Notes under the pieces: generated by a model
The model's input: only the letters and a program-made list of their open reading frames with translations
What the model was told of the DNA's origin: nothing
Databases searched by the model: none
Source of the DNA: Mariannaea sp. PMI_226
Taxonomy: Eukaryota > Ascomycota > Sordariomycetes > Hypocreales > Nectriaceae
NCBI GenBank assembly: GCA_024336345.1
Contig: JANFOG010000001.1
Coordinates: 682,001-746,000 of the forward strand
Direction: 5' to 3'
Length of the DNA stretch: 64,000 bases
Translations under genes and position numbers: made by a program
Shown here: one piece after another, positions 25,401-37,029 of the stretch
Layout: every line of letters starts with the position of its first letter
Position numbering within the stretch: position 1 is the first letter of the stretch

Positions 25401-25430
25401 TAGCGCTTTTGCGCGGATGTCACGCGCCAT
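19472..25430 (-). CDS. STT4: Phosphatidylinositol 4-kinase STT4 (type III alpha)
   Basis: Makes PI4P from phosphatidylinositol, mainly at the plasma membrane, where STT4 works with scaffold proteins (family knowledge). Exon 1 runs 25430 to about 25233, exon 2 25171-21029 and exon 3 20962-19472, giving 1943 residues, close to yeast Stt4. The intron-2 boundaries (GTATGT ... TGTAG) are clear. For intron 1 the acceptor and an ACTAAC branch are clear, but the donor is either GTGCGG at 25232 (chosen) or GTTCCA nine bases earlier; both keep phase. The long N-terminal half is helical solenoid. Exon 3 holds the lipid-kinase unique domain (from about residue 1448) and the kinase domain, with the catalytic loop DRHNGN near 1798, the activation motif HIDFGF and the conserved end LLTNGIPY. 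It shares a 422-base divergent promoter with PRE7. Confidence 0.96.
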
Positions 25431-25852
25431 GGTAACAGCTCGAGAACAGGAAGGGTGGAGTAAAAATCAAAGCAAAAGAGAGTAAATTATCAATAAAACA
25501 AGAACAAACAGGCTCAACAAGGCGATGCCAGTAAATGGGAAGAATTTCTGTAGCTGAAAGTGGCTTGAGCGTTGACATGACGATTTCCTGATTTAGGAGC
25601 GAGCCCCTGGTCCTAAAGATGCGCTTAGTCATCCCAAGCTAAGGTACCTGAGAGCTTCCCAGCCAGCTAGGCAAGGCTGCAAGCTTGACGCGTGCGTCGT
25701 TGGCAACCTCAACTCTAGCGACAAACGTCAGTAGCCAAAGCATTTTCCATCATCTTCATTCAGCAGTTCGACTTCCGCAACACCCGGCTGCGCATAACCA
25801 CGTACTTCACTCTGACCGAACTTATTCAATTACTATTATCAGAACCGCAAAT
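25431..25852. promoter_or_regulatory. Divergent promoter STT4 / PRE7
   Basis: 422 bases between two divergent start codons, so both promoters lie here or overlap the genes. A GGTA-type word (AAGGTACCT) lies near 25641-25649. No match to the yeast proteasome-associated control element was noticed. Confidence 0.55.
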
Positions 25853-26716
25853 ATGGCTGCCATGTTCAGTCAGAACCCCTTGATGAACGGGCCTAATTAC
25901 TCGTTCTCCGATGCTCCCAAGACCAATGATGGGCATCTGCGGGAACATCGTTTTAACCCGTAAGATATTTACCCCAACGCTTGCTCAGTATGTCATCTCG
26001 ACGATTCATTCCTCTGACTCTGTCATAGCTACACCGACAATGGAGGGTCCACTCTTGCCATCTCCGGTGCCGACTTCACGATCATGGCCGGCGACACCCG
26101 ACACACCAGTGGCTACAGCATCAACTCCCGCATGGCCCCCAAGGTCTTTAAGATTGGCGGTACTACGGCTTCTCAGGACGATGCAACCCTAGTGCTCTCC
26201 GTATGCGGCTTCGCTGCCGACGGCGAGGCCCTCCGAGACCACCTGGATACGGTCTGCAAGATCTACCGATATCGCCATGGCAAGCCAATGACTGTCAACG
26301 CCTGCGCCAAGCGCCTATCTACAATCCTCTACCAGAAGCGTTTTTTCCCATACTACTCCCATGCCATGCTGGGCGGCTTGGATGAGGAAGGCAAGGGTGC
26401 TGTGTATTCGTACGACCCTGTCGGCAGCTATGAGCGAGAGCAGTGCAGAGCAGGTGGTGCTGCCGGTAGTCTTATCATGCCCTTCCTGGACAACCAGGTC
26501 AACTTCAAGAATCAATATATTCCTGGCAGCGGAGTAGGCCACGATCTCAAGGAGCGGGAGCGCCGCCCCCTTACCCGACCGGAAGTCGAGACCTTGATCA
26601 AGGATGCGTTTGACGGTGCGGTGGAGCGTCACATCGAAGTTGGTGACAACCTCCAGATGCTGATTATTACGGCGGATGGCATCGAGGAGCAGATTCTACC
26701 CTTGAAGAAGGATTAG
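25853..26716 (+). CDS. PRE7: 20S proteasome subunit beta type-6
   Basis: Structural (non-catalytic) beta-6 subunit (human PSMB1 type) of the 20S core. Exons 25853-25959 and 26029-26716 join over a 69-base GT-AG intron to give 264 residues. The junction restores RFNPYTDNGGSTLAISG, the start of the mature beta fold. Further family marks are DTRHTSGYSINSR, STILYQKRFFPYY, the highly conserved GGLDEEGKGAVYSYDPVGSY, and LLDNQV-like FLDNQVNFKN. The roughly 40-residue N-terminal extension corresponds to the propeptide region. The Thr active site of catalytic beta subunits is not expected here, so its absence is normal. The start is the first ATG of the frame; a second Met lies three codons on. It shares a promoter region with STT4. 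Confidence 0.96.
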
Positions 26717-29700
26717 ACGGGATGATTTGATGCGGGAGTAATGTATAAATATCAGGAACAATAGCAACTTCTTAGATGCCAGGGAATAAATGTGCCTTTC
26801 CCAGCAAGTCTCAACCTAGAATGTATCTTCATGGGACTTCGTAGATGATTTTGCGAGATCTCTCTAATGGATTCAACAGTTCGTTTGGGAAGTGTTCATG
26901 TCGGGCCCTCTGCCTTCCTCTGTCTTGTCAGGGCTCGAGTGCAACTGTCCGGCGAAAGGGAGGAAATACTTGAAGCCTAGATCGCTTTAGTAAAGCCTCT
27001 CAAATGTCTAGATGTGGAATACTCAGAACACCATCCGGTTTCAGGATGCCGAGAGACCTCCCAATAATGAAACATACACGTCGTCTACTAATCTACAGGT
27101 TGGCGACCTACCCTGTACCTTATATAAACCAAACCTTTCATTCTCAAGTGAACGCAGAGGTGACATACCAGGCAGGCAAATCGGCAAGGAATTGACTGTT
27201 GGAAGTTATTAACGGTAGATAACCTTGAGCTCGTCTGACGGTGACAAGCGCTTACCGTCTCGATTACAAAGTACGTCGTCGGCTCCAGTACTACGTATCA
27301 GTCGACATATTTCGCCACTCACAAGTCCTGGGGAGGTCTGCTGAGAATGACATGATATTGACCGTACACACTACTCTGCCAAGCAGTTAGACCAAGCCCG
27401 GGGAGAAAACGAGATGATAGATGAACGGCATCGGGTAGTATGACACTGGCCCGTTCTAGCCCTCCCCCTGCCACACAGTAAAAGCTTTATCAGGACCAAA
27501 AACCTACATAGTTATCACCCAAGTCACCTTGAACCTGCTAAAGCGCCATAACCCAGCTTTTAGTAGTGGTGAGTTGGCCTGTTTTTGATGTGCACAGTGG
27601 TGGCAATGCATGAAGATCGATCGCCATGGATCAACAGAGTGACCAGAGCTTAGTCCGTACCCAGAATTGATAGAGTTGAGGCAAAAGCATCGCCACCGTG
27701 GAACCGTTTTCAAAACTGTCGCCACAGCACGTGCCCAGCCGACGGAGGAACCATCTTGGGATTGGATGTCTGATGGTCTTCATGGGCACACATCGGAGAG
27801 CATCATAACGACCTAACCTCGTTGTCGTGCAGTTCCGGCAAGGGCCCAAGTCTAGAAAAGAGTCGTAAACGGAAATTGATGGGTCAAAAATCGTCCAGTC
27901 AATTCCTGTGTGACTTAGATGGTTGCTATTGGGCATTGCAATCTCGACACCCCCTCCCCCCGGCGGGTTGTGCTGTATCCGCTGGAGTCCCGACATACCG
28001 TCACAGAATCATCACACCGCATCATTTTTCAAAAATTTCCCCCCTCATGTTTTAGAACCAGCGGAAAACCACGCAGCATGAAGTAGCCAAAAGCTTTCTC
28101 GGAGCAAGGGGAAGTCTTCCCACCCGAAAAAAACCTCCCTGACCAGCCCCATGCAGTTCAATCATTGGGCTTTCGGAGCTCATGCTCCGTTGCAGGGGCC
28201 GCTGCAGGACAAGAAAGGGCTATCAAAGTGCATCCTAGATGTATTAGCTCATGTAATCCCCGCCTTAGACTGGGAGAGCCCGGAGGTTTCATTGTTACCC
28301 GTCTCATAAGCTATCTCTCATACTTGGAATTTAGTACTGGCCAATACGAAGGATTCGGGAAAGACGGAGATGAAGTGGGTGTCTGCTCCTGGAAAGTGAG
28401 AAAGACGCAATGCACAAATAGAATTGAATCAAGTCTAGTTCCAGGGAGTCCTATCCAAATAGATGCAAAAATACAAAGCCTTTATGTCACTAAGGCATAG
28501 CCGTTGGCACATCGTTGATCATCTACAATACCGTAATATTTTGGGCACACCATGGTGTCGTGGAAAATGAGCATTGTTACATAACGGGGGGGTTTTCTAA
28601 GGGTTCAATTGATGATTGCTACAGGGATGCGTGCGAATCTCTACGGTTTTTGAAACATAGGCCTCTGCTTCTCACATTCACAGGCGCGTAACAACAATTG
28701 CTATTGTTCCGAGGAGTATATCTAGTCCCTGGAACAATAAATCTTGGAAGAGGGCAGCTGTAGTATGATATGAATGTCAATATGAGCTTTCAGGTCACTC
28801 ATTCAGCACCCTTGTCCATCCAAGTCAGTACCCAATGATGGATGCTTTTCTTCAAATATCCGTGATAGTACGGCAACCCAATTGCATAGGAGGATAAAGC
28901 TTGTAGACAAGGCTCGCGGCTCCTCCGAAATATGGTTTGTAAATCCAATCACTTCTTCTTGCCGCAGTTACGAGTTTCAACCCACTGACTGTAAGAAAGA
29001 ATGTTATTGCTGCTACGTGGCGTATCTTGCACAGTATACCGAGGAGGAGCTAAATCGAAATCTTCAAGCGAAACAAAACAGGGGTAGGATCTTCCAACTC
29101 AAGCTCACGTACAACTTAACAAGCTCATGTCTGCCCTTGTCTCTTTAAGGGTAGCTATATGATTAGCCCTTTTCTGTTAGATAGTTAGTTCTTTTCTTGA
29201 GACTATTAGCCCTTGACCGCCTTCTACAAACATCGTCAATATTGCAGGGGCCTTTCAGATTGACGCGGAGGAACGACTGAACTGAACCGTGTTTTCAGAT
29301 CACTGGTATTGACAGGGAGGCAATGCTTTGGCCTGAGCTGACGAAGGCGATGGAGTGGGAGAAGTTGACGGGAAGGACACATAAAGGTGACAGGGATGGC
29401 AAGTGTTTAGCTAATAAGTACGTGTGGGCAAATCAAACTCTGGACACACTGGGAATATAGCATAGCTTAAGCATTGAATCAACATTGATCATTGATACCT
29501 GAAACCGATTCTGGTTTCTTTTTCGCCCCAACTCGGATGCCTAGTATCTGCCTTAACACTTGATATCTTTGGGTCCCATGTCCACCGCAACTGACGTGCC
29601 CTTGGTCAGGCTGTTCTCCGGAGTAGTTAAAGGACACGTGCCCCCGAGAGTGTCGGGGAGATACCTGCGAGTAGACGAGCGAGGATGCGTAATTCCGGGT

Positions 29701-32700
29701 GGTAGCGCTGGAGGGAATCATAAGACCTCTTCCAAGCGACCATTGATTGGAGCCCAGATGGACGGCACTGCACTTTTACCTGACCCTATGCTCTTTATGT
29801 ATTACTCTGAATATGAGCTGGCTCATGTGGTGATTTACAATACAAGCGCTCCTCTACAGCATTACGATATTCTGGTGTTATACACACGTGAAAATGACGT
29901 ACTATCACACTAATCAATCCCTTTGAACACTTCCCCAGGTTTAGCTGTTGTAGATCACGTACCTATGATACAGGGTGCAAAGATTTGCAGCAAACCTAGC
30001 ATCTTTACACATCACTTGCACAACAACTAGGCTGCATATACGCTGATCAATTTTTTTTGGAGCATATTTTGAATGCTGCTGCTGCTTCTGCCACTGCTAC
30101 CCCTATTTCTGGTTGGTGTCAATGGCATCGCTTTGCTAGCACTAACCTGTCTATCCCAGCGTGCATATGATGAGTACATACAGAACATGGATACTAGTCC
30201 GATGGATCGTCATAATATCAGAACTTTCAGAGTAAATGTGCTGATTATCCACCCGCTAGGTATAAGATCGACATTTGGATAAACTCAAGCGAAAGAGGTG
30301 GCAAGGAAATGGTTGGCACGCCACAATCTAGCATGAGTTTGGATATCCAAGGGCATAATAAATCGAGCAGAAAACCAAGCTACCAATGTGCCAGAAGGGC
30401 GAATCACACACAAATCGAAAACGTTCATCTTTTCCCGACTGGATAGGGTGTTCTCAACTATGCTAAGGCGACATATCCCGTACCAAACCACCCATTCTGT
30501 CCCTGTGACCAAAGACCCCTAGTAAATGATGACCTATAAACAGTATTGATCAACACAAATAACGCCTACCACCAAATGGCATACATATGAATTGCCACAA
30601 AAGTGACATGTCCCTGCAAGATTACAGGGACTCTGAGCGGGGGGGACAGAAAGTACGGCACAAAGACAAACTTGATATAAATACTGGTACAGACACTCCC
30701 TGCTATTACAGGGAGCTATGATTCGACTTAGTGGTCACATTACAACTTCTAGCCGGCGTGGTGTGCCATTTTTTTTTAATAACCCTCTTGACTGCTAACA
30801 CCTTTCCCGACATTGGCGCCTTACATAGTGTGAGGTTTGGATGAAAATTGTCATGCACTTCAATTACTAAATATATCCAGATAAATAAGGTAGTGTAGAA
30901 TTAAGTATCCAGTTTTCAATATTAGCTTGTCTGGCTGGGACCCCTGTGCAGTATGCCAATATTACCTTAACGCACTTGACATGCAAAGTTGCCTGATGGC
31001 CGCCAATCACTACAGCAATCTTTACCTATTCAACTTCATATTAGACGGGAACCTGAGAAGTCTGTTTCTTTAACTATGATATGAAACTTGAAGGAATCCA
31101 AGTAGGTCGTCTCATCGATTGAAAACCGTTGTGCAGACTGGTTAATGAAGTTAGATGGTGAGAGTTGTGGTTGCTTCTAGGCGCTGATTTGGAAGAGAAA
31201 TCCAAATAGGAGTCCTTTACGCGGATTGATATGAAATTCGCCACGCAGGGAGCAAACCCGTAGCTCCAAAAAGAGGATAGAATACATTGAAGGTCGGAAA
31301 GCCTCGTTACCAGTGCAATGTCACAACGTGTTGTGCTATTAAAACCATCCATTGACTGCGCTTGGTTGGTTGGTATAAGCTGTGGGACATGATCTGTGGA
31401 CCAAATTCGGGACGTATTGTTTGTTGGAAATGCCAACAAACCTAAACTGCAAGGTAGCTGAGTGTGGTTCTGATGTCAATCAAACGGAGACTACCGAGAG
31501 ATGACATCGGCGCTCGAAGGTCCAGACCTCGACTTCCTGGGAGGCTCGCTGGTCCAGAAATAGAAAGTGTGTCGACCCGGAGCTGACCAGAGATCAACGA
31601 TAATCTTCACTTTGCTCAGCCACAAGCGCCCTGCCAAGTCGCGTCAGTATGCAGTTGTTCAAGCAAGGAACTCTTGAAGGGCTGGAATTGCGTGGCGCGT
31701 CAGTCGCAGCAGGCAAGCCCACGGTCGACGTCGAAATGTCGTCATGGCAAAGAGTTGGATGGATGAACAAGTGGGCGGTATTGCTCCTAATAGGGCCGCG
31801 ATCAGCGGGGGTGTGTCAGAACCCCTGGCAGAATGTTTGGCGTGGGTGGCAACCAAAGCCAATCACAACGACAGTTCAAGAGACCTCCCTAGCAACGTGT
31901 CCCATCACTTATTTACAGGGACTTGGCTTGTACATTCTACGCTTGCTTTCGCACAATTGAAACCAAGCGTCAATGTTTCCCCAATGTCTCGGTCGCGTAT
32001 TTAATTGTCTTTAAAATATGCCGGCTCAAAAAGTCTGGTCAGTAGAAGAACACACCGCAAGGTTAGAGCGTAAGAATAGTCGTAGATAGACCCGGAGCTT
32101 TTCATCCGGATTTCAAATCAGCACTCAGCCGCTATCTGGGATCTTGATTGGCTCCAGAGTGCTTGAGAAGGCCTGTCTTGGAGCTTCCAAGGGTCCAAGG
32201 GTCTTTGTGCAACGCTACTTTACTCCAAAGTATCTAGCGTTCTCGCGTGCCAGGGCTCGGAACGGCAACCGACCGAAACCTGAAAGGACAGGGGAAATTA
32301 AGAGGATGTTTGTACATAGTAGGTAACCACGGGGGGGTTTCTCATTTGTGCCTTCTCAGTAACGGGTTGATGTCGTCTGGGGGAGTGGCAAAACCTCTGT
32401 ACTGATGACTTGAGTTGCAGAGCAGTACATCCACAACCTGTAGCTTAAAGAGAACATGACGAAGGTACAAAATACTGTTCTGATGCTAGCGTGCCTCTGC
32501 CAATGGGAGCTTAGTGTCACGGGAGGCTTAAGGGCCCCGATGTGTTCAGCTGGGACCTCGTTGAGGTTTGGTGGAGAGTAGTGACGAATGATACAAAGCG
32601 GGAGGGGATCGTCAGGACTAACGAGACACAAAGTCTTCTATTTACATGCAGTACGTACCCCTGGAGTCCTGCGCAAAGAGCAATTCCCGAAGTCATGTAC

Positions 32701-34500
32701 TATGGTACTTCCAAAACCCACAGAGGCAGGGCGCTTTTGCCATTAGTGCACGTTAAATCGTTGGGCTTACCGTGAGTGGGGTGTTGGTTGAATTGGCGGG
32801 CTAGGGTGGCGTGCACCATTGTGCAGAGTAGTTGTAGGCGATGTGTGACCCAATCCATATGGGGCCCAAACTAGATTTCATGGACCAGCCTGGACCACAA
32901 ACAGTGGTTCGAAGCTCTGCCGATGTTCTAGACGAACCGTAAGAGAACGGCAAGAGAGGACACTGACGAACCGCCACTCTCACATGGAAATTTGGCAGGA
33001 CAAGCCCGGGAATCGACGACAATTGGGCAACATTATTGTCCAGCATTGGCCGGCGAGTTGACTTTGGCTTCTTGTTGGCACACGATGGCGGGCATGTCGC
33101 GTGTCGATCGATCTCCGCCCTCCACCCCTTCCCGCCTCGGCCTCCCTGCCTGGTTCGAATCCCTGTTATCCCTCCCTGTTTTCTGCACAACGAGGTCCAA
33201 AAAAGAACGATAGATGGCGCGTTGGCCGTTGAGACAGTTGGACCCGACCGAGTGGCACGAAGACAACGGTGGAAGAACGAAGATTATGGAGATGTGAGGC
33301 AGAACAAGGTTGATTTAGAATTGTCTCTGTCTAAGAAGTTGGGAAGCCAGAATCTGTGCAGATTGTTCCTTCCCGTGAAAATACAAGGTGAGGGACCTAC
33401 CTGTCGCCCTAATTCTACTGAGAATGTCTCGGTACTTGCCCAATCCGATCCACGGTCCGTCCGTGGAAGGCGCAAGCCTACGAAGGGGGCGATATGTTTT
33501 TGCTTTTTCGCCGCCGCCATCTCCAAACACAATGGATGAAGCACAGTGGCTACCTAGGTGAGAGGTAGGTATAACTGCTATTATATCGGTTTAATACGCA
33601 ACCGCGAGAATCCATGTGTGTGCAAGCTGCGACCAAGAATGAACATTGATGGATAGCAGGCAAAATTATCAATTCCATGCCCACTGGGTACGGTACGCTA
33701 CCCGCACGAACCCCTACTGTATGTAATACGCACACCCATCCAAAATTTCTGGTTCGACCAATACATCACATTGATTTGAGTCACTTGAGCCACATCTCGA
33801 AAGTGCTTAAAGTGCCTTGCATCGACCAGAACGTAGTGCAATACCGGTATTACTGTCCTGACGGGGCAAACCCAAGTTGGCATGGCGCTGTAGTACAAGC
33901 GGGACAGATAACGTACTGCGCGGGAGGTAGGTAGTTCATGGTAACACTTGGTTGGCTCGATATTCTGCACGAAGCACTCGTGTCGAAATCGGGACTTCTT
34001 CTTCCAATAAAAGCTGTGGCGAATTTTCCAAGCATGGAAAACCAAGAAACTTGTATCTTGTCGGTGGCAAAATGACCAAAATGCCCTACCTACCTACAGT
34101 ACATACGTAGTAGTAGGCAAGAACGGCAGGTCTAGTACCGCAAGGTAATTACCAGGCTACCATGATGAGGATGAACGCAAAATAGTACCACTACGTATAG
34201 TAATCAGCCTGCTATGTAATTATCGGCCTCTGAGCTACAAGACTGTGGCTCAACTCAACCACTATTCTTGCACGTGCTTTCTTGCATACATTCACCACGG
34301 CACAAATGCCGATGACGAGCTATGGCGGCTCTTCATCTAGACCAGACAGAACCCGACGGAGCAGTCGCTGCAGCTAGACCGGAATGTTGACCCATCCCCG
34401 CCAACCGCGGCGTACTACCCTTCAGTCCAGCCCACGGGCTCCGGCTACGGGCGCCTTCAAGCGACCGGACCGTCGTGAACCTGGAGTTGACGGCAACGGC
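26717..34500. other. Gene-poor block 2 (about 8 kb)
   Basis: No frame could be matched to a known protein, and the many short frames look random in composition. The sequence is visibly more AT-rich than the flanking genes. A 60-codon open stretch ending at 29460 looks mildly coding-like but has no recognisable partner exon. Two related hairpins lie at 30610-30715. GGTA/TACC words recur near 33540-33570 and 34080-34160. No transposon terminal repeats, reverse transcriptase or tRNA were seen. Heavily mutated old repeats cannot be excluded by eye. Confidence 0.5.
30610..30715. repeat. Two related 7-bp-stem hairpins
   Basis: At 30610-30631 GTCCCTG pairs with CAGGGAC around an 8-base loop. At 30696-30715 CTCCCTG pairs with CAGGGAG around a 6-base loop. 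Both share the pattern TCCCTGC...ATTACAGGGA, so they look like two copies of one imperfect palindrome 86 bases apart. They could be protein-binding sites or remnants of a small inverted-repeat element. Confidence 0.6.
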
Positions 34501-35431
34501 AGTTGACTTTGCAAGCAGCTAACTAACCTACCTTACGGAGGACGGATAATACCTTGGCACCTAAATATAGCAGCCGATGGCCTAGGACATGGCTGAATCC
34601 TCCCGAGTCTTTAGAGCCATGCCCAATTTTTTGCTTGTTTCTGATTTTTTTTTTTTTTCGTTCTTCCTTTCGTTTCCTTTTCAGGCACTTAAACAGCAAG
34701 CAGAGAGGGCGGAGAGCCAATGCTCTTGTTACTTGGACGTGGATCACCTACACATCGAAGATCAACGCCACCTCGCACAGGAACCTAGGCCTAGTTCGTC
34801 CCTCTTCTTACTCCGCCCAACACAGTATCCGAAAGGTTGCTACCCAGCGCAGCTTGTCCACCTCCTACATGGCAAACTTGGTACATACAGTAGCAGCCCA
34901 TCCGTCCATTTCCTTTATCCATCCATCCAACCAACCATCCATCATTCGTGCCCTGCAGTCCACAACTTGGCGCTGATGCAGTACAGTAGGCTCTGTAGGC
35001 GCTACTCCACCACCTGCGGACCCTGACCTTGATTACTCCATCCACGCCTCCCCTTTTTCTGTTTCTGGCGACGTGGCTGGCAGTCTTTCTGCGCCAGGCC
35101 CTCTCCAATTTCTCATTGTCTCGTCGTTTGGTTTTAATGGCGTCGTCGGTTCCTGATGTGATGATCCTTGACTTCTTGGTGCAAGAGGCAAAGCCACTTC
35201 TCTCATAATGCGAGACAGGTTTTGTTGGGCTGAAATGAGGCTGCTGTGGCCAACTCCAGGGCCTGGCCCGTCTTACGCATCAGTTTCTTGGGTTGGGTGG
35301 GTGTGTTTCTCACCGTTGCTCATGTGCATGTGTATCTCCAGAGCCATCAACTTTTCAACTCCCCGGGGAATGAATGAAGACCGATCTGTAATAAGCAAAA
35401 GTCAGTTGCAGTAATTACCTGCCATCTCACT

Positions 35432-35595
35432 GACCTCCCAACTCCTCACCTTTTCACCTCCTCACTTCCTCACTTCGTTACTTCCTCGCCTCCTCGCCGC
35501 CTCCTCCTGCTCTCTCCTCCTCTCTCCTCCACTCTTCCATCCCTCTCCACTGCTATTACTGTACATTTCCACTTCTTCCTCCTCCTTCTCCTCCA
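35432..35595 (+). repeat. Polypyrimidine tract with CCTCACTT-like units
   Basis: About 160 bases, almost all C and T on the plus strand, with irregular repeats of CTCAC, CTTCCTC and CTCCTCC units. It lies in the region leading to the YTH gene. Tracts like this can be core-promoter elements in fungi or form triplex DNA. Confidence 0.7.
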
Positions 35596-36507
35596 CCACA
35601 CACGCAAGTCACCGCAGGGGCAAAGGGAGCACATACATACATGGCTACAGTAACCTACCTGCTGTGATTACTGCTCCAGTCCCACGCCGCCCTAAATTTC
35701 ATGCCTGCTCACTTGGGATCGTCCGCCGTTTTCCCCATCTTCTCATGATATTGGCCTTTCCCCCCAGATTCACGCACCCCCCTCCCATTCCTTGCATCTT
35801 ACCATCTTACCATCTGCCTTGGCCTCGAACATTCTGATTACCTCCTGCCCCTCCTACTGCTACCTGTGAGCCCTATTAAGCCACACCTCTTCCATCTTTT
35901 TTATTTGTTTCATCCACAGCACAGCTACCTGGTTCGTTCTGCTCCTGTCCCTATCCTGTCCCTATCTTGTTCCCCCATCTTGTCCCTCACCTGCCTTGGC
36001 CTGCCTCGTCCTGCTCAGCTCCCTCCGTCTCCGCCTCGCATTGCTTGGGCAGCATGCATCTCAATGTACTCTTCCTCCTTGCTGGACCTTACTGCTAGAC
36101 ATGGGGCCTCTCAATTGCTCTGTTTCTAGTGCCCACAACTCCGGAGACAACTCCGGCTCCCTGCCAGCTCTTTGCGTCGCCCCTTTCCCACTACCTTCTT
36201 ATTGCTAGAAGGGGTCCAAGGTGTCTTTTTACGTACCTAAATCCAATTCTTTACTGCTTTTTGCTTGGTTAATTCTCCACCCCGCCGTCTGTTACTATTC
36301 ACATTTTGTTCAATCTTTGTTTCGTCCCCGCTGCCGGCTGTTTGAGAGAGTCCCAAGGTAACTTTTTTATTTCCTTCATATTGCCATTGGTTTGGTGGTT
36401 TGACATCTCGTTGGACCCTTGTCACAGACTCTCTCAGCCCTTGTTTGTTCCACTTAGAGAGAAGTACGAAGAAGCAGGTTGTTCGAATTACCAAGCCAAC
36501 TTGGGTT

Positions 36508-36526
36508 CCCCCCCCCCCCCCCCCCC
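36508..36526. repeat. 19-base C homopolymer
   Basis: Nineteen consecutive C followed by ACC repeats, about 500 bases upstream of the YTH start codon. The complementary strand is a 19-G run. The length is uncertain, as with any homopolymer. Confidence 0.95.
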
Positions 36527-37029
36527 ACCACCACTTCCTTGTCCTTTGCTATTCCGTTCCTCACTCTCACTCGAGTTGGCTTGTTTACTCCCCGCTTCCG
36601 TTCTCTCAAGGATACGACATGGAACGTTAGGTGTCGATTCACGGAGCATTTTCTCAAGTCGGTCCCATTTGGCAATAACTAAGGAACGGGTCTAGGCAGT
36701 TCACTGTGGTCGTCTAAAGATCTGAGAGAGGGGCTCACTTGATTATTCCAACTAGAAGGGTTTTGGTAGTTCTCACTTCCCAGCCAAACGTCATCGGTTG
36801 GAATAAACTGCACTTACATTGTTTGCTATTGGGCCTCTTGAAGGGCGAACATCTACCTGATCCTATCCTATCTTATCCCCACCTTGCTTTCGACGAAGCT
36901 TGCCACGACTATTGCCCACTTGAAGGTTACTCTAGTACTAACCGTCTCTGTCTTTTTATTATAGAAGAGTTCCCTTTCGCAATCAACTCCTTCTCTCCCT
37001 ATTCAGCATTACAAGATATTATAAGACAA

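Larger units (their letters stand above)
34501..37029 (+). promoter_or_regulatory. Long pyrimidine-rich promoter/leader of the YTH gene
   Basis: C/T-rich on the plus strand for most of its length, with several non-conserved short frames. The reading frame of the YTH protein stays open upstream of its chosen ATG back to 36739, but the extra residues look non-conserved and are probably leader. A polypyrimidine tract and a 19-C run are listed separately. Where transcription begins is not evident. Confidence 0.4.

Noticed and set aside
33152..33162. GGTTCGAATCC, a perfect B-box match
   Set aside because: The flanking bases form only two pairs of a T-stem, and no A box or acceptor stem is present on either strand.
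33036..33539. A 167-codon plus-strand frame in gene-poor block 2
   Set aside because: No known domain, composition like random sequence, and overlapping frames of similar length on the other strand.
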